Source of the DNA: an uncultured Collinsella sp.
GTDB lineage: Bacteria; Actinomycetota; Coriobacteriia; Coriobacteriales; Coriobacteriaceae
Assembly (NCBI GenBank): GCA_902478825.1
Contig: CABSMK010000037.1
Location: 1-13,095, forward strand
DNA length: 13,095 bases
Reading direction: 5' to 3'
Numbering within the stretch: position 1 is the stretch's first letter; the number at the start of each line of letters is the position of its first letter. The translations under genes and the position numbers were made by a program. The notes beneath the pieces are model-generated. The model worked only from the letters and a program-made list of their open reading frames with translations. It made no database searches and was not told where the DNA came from. Shown here piece after piece: positions 8,465 to 13,095 of this stretch.

Positions 8465-8896
8465 TTACTGGATGCGAGTTCGGCAGTAGGGACAGACCTT
8501 CCAGTGCGCATCGAGCGGGCGATGGCAGCTGGGGCAGACGTTGCGAACCTGGGTGTCGCACACCGGGCAGACGACGAAGTCCTTCTCGATGGGCGCGCCG
8601 CACTGCGGGCAGGTGCCGTACTGGGCAAGCTGGCGCTCGCGCAGGGCCATGTCCAGCTCCTGCTCCTCGCGGTCGGCCGCGTAGGAGTGCGGGCGCAGGA
8701 CCAGGTAGGCGATGAGGCCAACAAACGGGATGAGGGCGATGATGCCCCATGCCACGTAGGCGCTGGCGCCGCGGCGGCGAGCGTCGATGAACACAAAGAC
8801 GACCGACAGCACATACAGGGCGATGATAAAGCCAACGAAGGCATAGACGACGCCCATAAGCTGCGGCGACATGAGCTCGGAGATGTACTTGGACAT
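8465..8896 (-). CDS. Small membrane protein with two C-terminal zinc ribbons
   Basis: 143 residues from the ATG at 8896, which has an AAAGG ribosome site upstream. The longer start at 8941 has no ribosome site. Two membrane helices (about 13-37 and 47-68) with FIDARRRGASAYVAWG between them, ending LIAYLVLRPH, resemble the two-helix PLDc_N domain. A charged linker with EEQELDMALRERQLAQYG follows. The C-terminal half holds eight cysteines in four CxxC pairs: C96/C99 with C110/C113, then C121/C124 with C135/C138, so two zinc-ribbon knuckles facing the cytoplasm. Proteins of this build are common and uncharacterised in Actinobacteria. Role unknown. It is transcribed alone, with thrS downstream under its own promoter. 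Confidence 0.85.
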   Translation of the reverse strand: MSKYISELMSPQLMGVVYAFVGFIIALYVLSVVFVFIDARRRGASAYVAWGIIALIPFVGLIAYLVLRPHSYAADREEQELDMALRERQLAQYGTCPQCGAPIEKDFVVCPVCDTQVRNVCPSCHRPLDAHWKVCPYCRTRIQ

Positions 8897-8995
8897 TACG
8901 GGTACCTTTCGGAATATTAACAGTCCGGTCAAGTTTACCACGGGGTTTGTTTATATGGGACTACGGCTGGGTACGGGGCTGGCGCGGACACAAAC

Positions 8996-9414
8996 ATCTC
9001 AATCTGTAACAGCTGGGAGCGGAATCCGGGTCTAGATGTTACAGATCGAGACAAACGGAGGACCCGCATGGCAAATGTCTCAATCTGTAACAGTTACTAA
9101 GCTTAAACGGGTCCAGATGTTACAGAACGAGACAAACAGAGGACCCACCAGACTAACGTCTCAATCTGTAACATCTGGAACCCAAATCCTTGTCTAACTG
9201 TTACAGAGCGAGACATTCAAAATCCGCCGGAAGGTTTGTCTTGATCTGTAACATCTACAACCCAAATCATCAGCTAACTGTTACAGATTGAGACAAAGGA
9301 AAACTTCCGGACCGAATGTCTCAATCTGTAACAGAGACTCAGCATAAACAGGTCTAACTGTTACAGATTTAGACATTCGAAATCGACTGATTGGTTCATC
9401 TAAATCTGCCACTA
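8996..9414. repeat. Tandem array of about 58-bp palindromes, 80-bp period (five full units and a half unit)
   Basis: Five full units lie at 8996-9052, 9076-9134, 9158-9214, 9237-9295 and 9317-9375. Each has a left arm close to TGTCTCAATCTGTAACA, a loop of about 25 bases, and a right arm close to TGTTACAGATTGAGACA. A sixth left arm (9398-9414) lacks its partner. Spacers of 21-23 bases differ from one another, and loops fall into at least two types. Unit starts are 79-82 bases apart. This stretch has no gene and fills most of the intergenic region 8942-9429. The pattern is REP/BIME-like. Function unknown. Confidence 0.93.
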
Positions 9415-9429
9415 TTAACCGCGCCCATT

Positions 9430-9771
9430 TTACCTGCTGGTTTGTTGGGAAATATCCCAATTTATCCCAACTGTGTCGCAAACGGAACGCGCCACCTGCT
9501 CACGGGAGGGACGAATATAATGTCGCCCCGACACGCCCGGCAGGGAGTGTCCCATGAACATTTCCATGAGGTTCCAGGGCATGTGCAGCTCCATCTCGCA
9601 GATGGTTCGCCACGAGTTGCGAAGGTTCGACCACGGGATGTGTTCGATACCCTCGGCTGCGCACCACTTCTTCCATCTATGATTGCACATCCCTCGGTTC
9701 ATGGGCAGTCCGTCCCCGCGATCTGCTAGCCACTCGGAGCCTGCCGCGCGGCGCCTCTGCTTGCGCGTCAT
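9430..9771 (-). pseudogene. Tyrosine recombinase (integrase), C-terminal fragment
   Basis: 113 residues, against about 350-400 for a complete phage or conjugative-element integrase. The fragment covers the C-terminal catalytic part: WSNLRNSWRT carries the box II arginine (N where a histidine is more usual), then MGHSLPGVSGRHYIRP carries the GH and the nucleophile tyrosine region. The core-binding domain and the first catalytic arginine are absent. Upstream there is a plus-strand terminator hairpin and no matching frame. The last codons (INWDISQQ) overlap a repeated TTGGGATA sequence, as expected for an integrase ending at its own attachment region. Unlikely to be active. Confidence 0.82.
9449..9473. 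repeat. TTGGGATA/TATCCCAA core-like repeats at the left end of the element
   Basis: TATCCCAA occurs twice in tandem here (9453-9460 and 9463-9470), and an overlapping TTGGGA / TCCCAA dyad surrounds the first copy. Bases 9452-9473 resemble 12548-12570 near the right end in the same orientation with one inserted base. Bases 9451-9465 match 12508-12522 exactly in inverted orientation. These may be integrase-binding sites. Confidence 0.5.
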
Positions 9772-9829
9772 ATAATGTCCCTAGGTTGCCCGGAGCTATC
9801 TCCGTATTACTCCGGCATCCTTGTTGTCA

Positions 9830-9873
9830 CCCCACCGCGCCAAGGTTCCGGTCGTGCGCGGTGGGGTTTCTTT
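9830..9873 (+). terminator. Plus-strand intrinsic terminator with no obvious gene
   Basis: A perfect 11-bp stem CCCCACCGCGC / GCGCGGTGGGG (9830-9840, 9856-9866) is followed by TTTCTTT on the plus strand. No plus-strand gene is seen upstream of it inside the element, so it may be left from a lost gene. It interrupts the region where the missing part of the integrase would be. Confidence 0.75.
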
Positions 9874-9949
9874 ATGTCTTGGACAGTTGTTGCGTCATCT
9901 GCAATAACTGGCCTTTTGCTGGGACCTGCTCTGTTCCTTCAGGGATCCT

Positions 9950-10984
9950 TTAGACTGCCATCCTGGTGTCAACAGCGTCTACGACCTCCGCTGCATATTT
10001 TGGATAGTCGATGACCTTGCCGCTCCCCGTTTCCTTCCATGCCGATAGCTCATGGGAGAACTCTGATATCTCGCTTGCGGTGTCAAACGTGTCGACGAAT
10101 CTGGCTACAAGATCGATGTACTCGAGTTCCTTTTCGTCAAACGTTTCCTCTGGTTCGACGAGTGGTTTTACGATTTCGCCCCAGCCGTTGGGGACAAGCT
10201 CTATCTTGCCCCGTTGCTGCAGGGCATAGAGCAAAGTGTCCTTATCGTTTATGACGGGGCCATAGTCGGCATGCGCGTATTCGATTCCCGTGAGGGAGGT
10301 GCTCGTCATGCCATAGCAGTAGTAGTCGAGAAAGAACATGGCCTTCTGCAGTTTGGTCTTATAGAGCCTCTTGCAGCGGTGGGCAAGAATGACAACGGCG
10401 CCACACACGCGCGACCAGTCGAACGGTCGGTATCCGTTCGTCCTCGACGGCGAGTATGCCTCAAGTGGCGGCCAGCTAAAATCTAAAGTGCTGAAGCGAT
10501 CCGGAGCCTGGGAGTCGACAAAGTTTTCGACGGCGCTGATGATCTTCTCAGACAGTTGGTCTCTCTTTACGTTTAAAAGTGACAGGGCGCCAGCGGGGCT
10601 TGCTGCCAGCCTGATCATTCCATCGTGAGCCTCGTCCTGCAGCGCGCCAGACTCATATCGAGCCACAGTTTGCTCACCGAAGCCAAGGAAGCGGCTGAAA
10701 TCTCTCAACGACAGGCCGTAGCGTTCGCGGACGGCCTTGATTTCCTCGGGGGAAAGTAAGTGATTGGCGGCGCGATAAGCGGCATAGGCGGCTGCGAGGT
10801 TCTCGCTTTCTATGCGTGCGTCCGCAATAACCGCTCCACAGACGGGGCATACCGCGACCGTGGCCTCATACGTAATATCCTGTTTTCTGATGCGCATCGT
10901 CTCGGTACGACGCTCTACGCGTGCCTCGACTTCCTGGTCGCATTCAATGCAATAGGTGCTGAAAGTGCTCTTCATCTCGCTCAT
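9950..10984 (-). CDS. Antitoxin with MqsA-type zinc finger, HTH and SocA/Panacea (DUF4065) domain
   Basis: 344 residues in three parts. Residues 12-49 contain two CxxC pairs (YCIECD, VCPVCG) as in the MqsA/YgiT zinc finger. Residues 78-125 form an XRE-type HTH, with LSPEEIKAVRERYGLSLRDF then FGEQTVARYESG. Residues about 195-320 match the Panacea/SocA antitoxin domain: TKLQKAMFFLDYYCYG, then IEYAHADYGPV, and near the end EISEFSHELSAW. The protein should bind the product of the gene just upstream and repress their shared promoter. The ATG overlaps the toxin stop (ATGA), a typical coupled TA arrangement with the toxin first. A role in DNA-binding autoregulation is inferred. Confidence 0.88.
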   Translation of the reverse strand: MSEMKSTFSTYCIECDQEVEARVERRTETMRIRKQDITYEATVAVCPVCGAVIADARIESENLAAAYAAYRAANHLLSPEEIKAVRERYGLSLRDFSRFLGFGEQTVARYESGALQDEAHDGMIRLAASPAGALSLLNVKRDQLSEKIISAVENFVDSQAPDRFSTLDFSWPPLEAYSPSRTNGYRPFDWSRVCGAVVILAHRCKRLYKTKLQKAMFFLDYYCYGMTSTSLTGIEYAHADYGPVINDKDTLLYALQQRGKIELVPNGWGEIVKPLVEPEETFDEKELEYIDLVARFVDTFDTASEISEFSHELSAWKETGSGKVIDYPKYAAEVVDAVDTRMAV

Positions 10985-11319
10985 CTCGGGACCTCCGATC
11001 TATCCCGGTACAACTTTACAGAGAGGCATTTGCATCGCTCGGCCTCGCGTTTTATGGACATCTTTAGGTACAGCGTCTTGCCGAATGCCTTGGGTGAGAA
11101 TTCGGCAACTACCCATCCCGGGTATCGCGAGTCGCGGTCCGCCTCGGGTCCATCAAAACAATCTCTTGGCGTGAGCGATAAGATCACGCTTTTGAGCTCG
11201 TCCATGGTGATTCCCATGCCCGCCATGAACTCCAGACTTGCCTCGCGTTCCACGAGGATGAAGTTGTTCTTGTCCACGATTTCCTTCATAAAATGAAGGA
11301 AGAGCCCTATGTTGTCCAT
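10981..11319 (-). CDS. MqsR-like toxin
   Basis: 112 residues. Features resembling Gram-positive MqsR-family RNases (RelE-like fold) are an N-terminal FLHFMKEIVDKNNFILVER, GITMDELKSVILSLTPRDCF, then GPEADRD, a central WVVAEF, and TLYLKMSI followed by CLSVKLY. MqsR cuts mRNA, mainly at GCU-type sites in E. coli; whether this protein shares that specificity is unknown. The ATG at 11319 follows AAGGAG with 4 bases spacing. The gene directly precedes the antitoxin and overlaps it by 4 bases. The residues aligned with the catalytic region are plausible, but I cannot confirm activity. An alternative is another small RelE-superfamily toxin. Confidence 0.78.
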   Translation of the reverse strand: MDNIGLFLHFMKEIVDKNNFILVEREASLEFMAGMGITMDELKSVILSLTPRDCFDGPEADRDSRYPGWVVAEFSPKAFGKTLYLKMSIKREAERCKCLSVKLYRDRSEVPR

Positions 11320-11338
11320 CCCTCTCCTTAGCTAGAAG

Positions 11339-11356
11339 TGTAATCAATTAGTTACA
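11339..11356. promoter_or_regulatory. Likely operator of the toxin-antitoxin pair
   Basis: TGTAATCAATTAGTTACA is an imperfect 18-bp palindrome (14 of 18 positions symmetric) starting about 20 bases upstream of the toxin start. The antitoxin has an HTH, and such proteins commonly repress their own promoters through a palindrome placed here. No strong -10/-35 pair could be fixed. Confidence 0.5.
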
Positions 11357-11463
11357 ATGATGGTGAAGAAATCGAGGTAATTCTGTGGATTCGACCTCTT
11401 GCGCCTAGTCAAATGACAGATAAAGCCTTGAGTTTGCCAACGATTTGATTCGTGGCAGCCTGC

Positions 11464-11646
11464 CTAGGCTCCGAACAGCTTTGCGAGCGTGCCGATGGCG
11501 CTGGCGAATATGGGGACGAGCCCCGCGCCCTTGGATGCGAGGTCAAACGTGTCCTTTGCCTTCTCGGCGAAGCCTCCCTCGTCTTTTCCTCGGCGGCGAA
11601 CCGCAGGTCGGCGAGTTGAATCGTACATTCCCATGTTATCTGCCAA
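11464..11646 (-). CDS. Small hypothetical protein
   Basis: Up to 60 residues (TTG at 11646; ATG at 11634 or 11628 would be shorter). The N-terminal half is charged (STRRPAVRRRGKDEGGFAEK). The C-terminal third, LVPIFASAIGTLAKLFG, is hydrophobic to amphipathic and could be membrane-associated. No family recognised. It lies 40 bases after the repressor gene on the same strand, so it may be in that operon. The ribosome site is weak, and it could be a chance frame. Confidence 0.4.
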   Translation of the reverse strand: MADNMGMYDSTRRPAVRRRGKDEGGFAEKAKDTFDLASKGAGLVPIFASAIGTLAKLFGA

Positions 11647-11686
11647 TCTCGCAGGTGGTTCCTTTGAATGCCTACGCGGACCTTAC

Positions 11687-12055
11687 TTAATCCGCTTCCA
11701 GCCCTTCGCCTTCAGGCGCCGCAACCTGAGCTTTGGACAACTCGACCTGGTCGCGTGCCGTCTCCAGGATCTTCGAGCGCCTCTTCTCGGTGCTCTGCCG
11801 GTAGCAAGTGATCAGCTCGCCCTCCGCGCCTACCGGCGCCGTCGGCTTGCCCTCGGGATGTTCCTCGTACCATCCGAGCAGGTCGTTGGGGTCGGTTTTG
11901 AATACTTCGCAGAGCGCACCTACGAGCTCTGCGTTCGGATAGCTCTCCTCGCGCTCCCAAGACTGAATAGTTCGGAATGACTTGCCGACTTTTTGTGCAA
12001 GCTCCTTTTGGTTTAGCCCCAGGGCTTCTCGGCGCTCTCTTAGACGAAGGTTCAT
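11687..12055 (-). CDS. XRE-family HTH repressor (CI-like)
   Basis: 122 residues from the ATG at 12055, with AAGGAG 5 bases upstream; a GTG at 12061 is less likely. The HTH spans about residues 4-62: LRLRERREALGLNQKELAQK, then FRTIQSWEREESYPN and VFKTDPNDLLGWYEE. The last 60 residues are charged and show no known domain. They do not resemble an S24 peptidase, so RecA-dependent cleavage is not expected. It faces a Cro-like gene across a 136-base intergenic region with direct repeats, the usual lysogeny-type switch of phages and integrative elements. Confidence 0.88.
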   Translation of the reverse strand: MNLRLRERREALGLNQKELAQKVGKSFRTIQSWEREESYPNAELVGALCEVFKTDPNDLLGWYEEHPEGKPTAPVGAEGELITCYRQSTEKRRSKILETARDQVELSKAQVAAPEGEGLEAD

Positions 12056-12066
12056 CCTCACTCCTT

Positions 12067-12119
12067 TCTTTACGTTAAGTGAATAGTAAACAAAAAAATG
12101 TCTTTACGCAAAAAAATGT
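12067..12119. promoter_or_regulatory. Direct repeats in the divergent repressor/Cro intergenic region, probable operators
   Basis: TCTTTACG occurs at 12067-12074 and 12101-12108. CAAAAAAATGT occurs at 12091-12101 and 12109-12119, 18 bases apart. A -10-like TACTAT with a weak -35 TTGCGT (17-base spacer) on minus lies in this block and would serve the repressor gene. Confidence 0.5.
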
Positions 12120-12197
12120 TGCTTATTTGATTGACGGGGACATAGGACTGTTCGTCATTAAATTCAACAGACAGAAAACGTCTCTAAGGAGAAACGA

Positions 12198-12422
12198 ATG
12201 GATTTCAGTAAGGAGCTGGCGGGGAATATCCGCGCCGTACGCGCTCGAGCTGACCTTTCTCAGGCTGAGGTCGCTTCCAAGCTCGGAGTGAACGTCAGCA
12301 TTTTCGCGAAGTACGAGAGCGGCGATTACATTCCTGGAGCCGACAAACTCTTGGCTATCTCGCAGGTTCTTGGTTGTCCGCTCAACGACCTGATGGGCTG
12401 GAACACAGATGAGACCGCATAG
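12198..12422 (+). CDS. Cro-like XRE-family HTH protein
   Basis: 74 residues, almost entirely one XRE HTH domain: IRAVRARADLSQAEVASKLG, then VSIFAKYESGDYIPGADKLL and LGCPLNDLMGWN. AAGGAG with 7 bases spacing precedes the ATG, a strong site. It is transcribed away from the CI-like gene and probably competes with it for the repeats between them. The terminal motif NDLMGW parallels NDLLGW in the repressor, so the two are related. It may have been the first gene of a rightward operon of which only the next gene's start remains. Confidence 0.9.
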   Translation: MDFSKELAGNIRAVRARADLSQAEVASKLGVNVSIFAKYESGDYIPGADKLLAISQVLGCPLNDLMGWNTDETA

Positions 12423-12507
12423 GAATGGAGGAAGAGGGATGACTGGGAGGAGCTACGAGCTGACCGACGACATCACGACCCTGGGTGACATGGTGATCTT
12501 TGAGTTA

Positions 12508-12570
12508 ATAAATTGGGATATTCGGGGTGCACGCCCGCGTGGCTTTCATATCCCCAAATTATCCCAAGTG
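12508..12570. repeat. Inverted TTGGGATA-type repeats near the right end of the element
   Basis: ATAAATTGGGATATT (12508-12522) and ATATCCCCAAATTAT (12548-12562) form an imperfect inverted repeat about 25 bases apart. The first matches 9451-9465 exactly in inverted orientation. The second, extended to 12570, resembles 9452-9473 in direct orientation. They are candidate integrase-binding sites at the right end. No gene is evident from here to 12886 apart from the truncated frame. Confidence 0.5.
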
Positions 12571-12668
12571 CGTGTGCTAACCCGTTTTTACGCGCTTGTG
12601 CCGTTGTTGCCGTACTTAAACCCGCAGGTAAGCAGTGTGTTCGTTTTTGTCGTTCTTTCAAGTCAGTA

Positions 12669-12717
12669 CTGTAGCATCTGGAACCCAAATCCTCGTCTAA
12701 CTGTTACAGATCGAGAC
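12669..12717. repeat. Displaced right part of the sixth palindrome
   Basis: This stretch matches the loop and right arm of unit three of the left array (TCTGGAACCCAAATCC, then CTAACTGTTACAGATCGAGAC) but lacks most of a left arm. A weaker match, GTTACAGA at 12757-12764, may be an eroded further copy. Confidence 0.9.
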
Positions 12718-12854
12718 GAACGGTTGCCGTAGTTGTCGGCAGACGAGGTTATCGACGTTACAGAGTCTCCCCTCGCCTGCCGTTGGCGGGTGTTGCGGGG
12801 CTGTTCGCCGCATTGCCGCCGCACTGGGGGTGTGTAGACCGTAGGATGTTCTTA

Positions 12855-12869
12855 TTGACAGCCTGTCAA
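12855..12869. promoter_or_regulatory. Perfect palindrome upstream of the oxidoreductase, probable operator
   Basis: TTGACAG-C-CTGTCAA is a perfect 15-bp palindrome ending 17 bases before the GTG start. The TTGACA half looks like a -35, but there is no -10 at the right distance (GGAGGC, the ribosome site). A regulator-binding site is more likely. Confidence 0.5.
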
Positions 12870-12886
12870 CTCGTCTGGGAGGCACT

Positions 12887-13078
12887 GTGACAGAAACGTT
12901 TGATATCGCGATTGTCGGCGCGGGCATCACGGGATGCGCCATCGCGCGGCAGCTCGCGCGATTTGAACTGTCCATTTGCGTGGTCGAGGCGGCTAACGAT
13001 ATTGCGCTGGGCGCGTCGAAGGCCAACGGCGGCCTGGTGCACGCCGGCTACGATCCGGCACCGGGCACGGTTAAGGCG
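12887..13078 (+). CDS. FAD-dependent oxidoreductase, glycerol-3-phosphate dehydrogenase-like, N-terminal part
   Basis: The first 64 codons of a larger gene cut by the contig end. GTG start with GGGAGG 4 bases upstream. The protein begins with the FAD-binding Rossmann motif IAIVGAGITGCAIARQLAR (GxGxxG at about 11-16), then an acidic end of strand two (CVVEAAND). SKANGGLVHAGYDPAPGTVKA follows, a stretch typical of GlpA/LhgO-like enzymes in the DAO superfamily. It probably oxidises glycerol-3-phosphate or a 2-hydroxyacid. The substrate cannot be settled from this much sequence. It is divergent from the zinc-ribbon gene across the repeat array and island. Confidence 0.88.
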
Positions 13079-13095
13079 CTGTCTCTTATACACAT
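13079..13095. other. Nextera mosaic end (assembly artefact)
   Basis: CTGTCTCTTATACACAT is the first 17 bases of the reverse complement of the Tn5 mosaic end used in Nextera libraries. It is not genome sequence. The oxidoreductase frame appears to continue into it only by chance. Confidence 0.97.

Larger units (their letters stand above)
9409..12671. mobile_element. Decayed integrative element inserted in a palindromic repeat
   Basis: The sixth palindrome of the array stops after CTG (9406-9408). Its loop and right arm resume after CTG at 12669-12671. Joining 9408 to 12672 gives a unit that matches unit three (9157-9215) at about 53 of 59 positions and keeps the 80-base period. The enclosed 3.26 kb holds the 3' end of a tyrosine integrase next to the left edge, a toxin-antitoxin pair and a divergent repressor/Cro-like pair. 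It therefore looks like a small integrative element or prophage remnant that lost most of its integrase and other genes. Confidence 0.8.
12439..12732 (+). pseudogene. Truncated or chimeric element gene
   Basis: An ATG at 12439 with a good GGAGGAAG ribosome site, 16 bases after the Cro-like stop. The first about 20 residues (MTGRSYELTDDITTLGDMVI) look like genuine coding sequence. From about 12505 the frame passes through the AT-rich repeat, over the inferred element edge and the half palindrome, ending at 12732. I read this as the 5' end of a gene whose remainder was lost, fused to non-coding sequence. No family recognised. Confidence 0.45.

Noticed and set aside
8370..8920. Open frames on both strands around the zinc-ribbon gene
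   Set aside because: They are GC-driven shadows rich in R, A and P. The frame with four CxxC pairs and two membrane helices is the convincing one.
8996..9414. CRISPR array
   Set aside because: The period is regular, but each unit is a long palindrome with a variable loop and the spacers are only 21-23 bases. Repeats alternate in orientation and no cas gene is nearby.
9775..10014. A 79-codon plus-strand open frame
   Set aside because: It runs through the terminator hairpin and into the antisense of the antitoxin gene, with no ribosome site.
11489..11980. A 163-codon plus-strand open frame
   Set aside because: It is antisense to the CI-like repressor and the small minus-strand frame, with no domain signal.
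12855..12883. TTGACA as the -35 of the oxidoreductase promoter
   Set aside because: Seventeen bases downstream lies the ribosome site, not a -10 box. The hexamer is half of a perfect palindrome.

Overview
The window looks like a whole assembled contig from a high-GC Gram-positive gut bacterium, most plausibly a Coriobacteriia member such as Collinsella. That assignment is my inference from protein style and codon use; no rRNA or other marker confirms it. Both ends carry Illumina Nextera adapter sequence (1-46 and 13079-13095), so the biological sequence is 47-13078.

Region 1 (47-6359, minus strand) is the promoter-proximal half of a surface or exopolysaccharide operon. In transcription order it holds a NusG-family specialised antiterminator, a polyprenyl-phosphate sugar-1-phosphate transferase, a GT2 glycosyltransferase, two tandem paralogous GT4 glycosyltransferases, a Wzy-like polymerase and the start of a DUF1919 exopolysaccharide protein cut off by the contig end. 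Genes abut or overlap by a few bases. The only recognisable promoter, with a consensus TATAAT, lies inside a 122-bp segment bounded by a perfect 15-bp inverted repeat. This is the layout of an invertible (phase-variable) promoter, drawn here in the ON orientation, with the antiterminator as first gene. It recalls Bacteroides capsule loci (invertible promoter, UpxY NusG paralogue, glycan genes) in a different phylum.

Region 2 (6375-8941, minus strand) is housekeeping: tandem terminators, a threonyl-tRNA synthetase that appears to lack the N-terminal TGS domain, its promoter, and a small membrane protein with two zinc ribbons.

Region 3 (8996-12717) is a divergent intergenic region containing a tandem array of about 58-bp palindromes with an 80-bp period. 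The sixth palindrome is split by a 3.26-kb island (about 9409-12671). Joining the two flanks restores a near-complete palindrome. The island carries the C-terminal remnant of a tyrosine integrase, a toxin-antitoxin pair (MqsR-like toxin; antitoxin combining zinc finger, HTH and a SocA/Panacea domain), a small unknown ORF, a divergent repressor/Cro-like HTH pair and a probably truncated ORF. It looks like a decayed integrative element retained with its TA module.

Region 4 (12855-13078, plus strand) is the start of an FAD-dependent oxidoreductase resembling glycerol-3-phosphate dehydrogenase, preceded by a perfect 15-bp palindrome.
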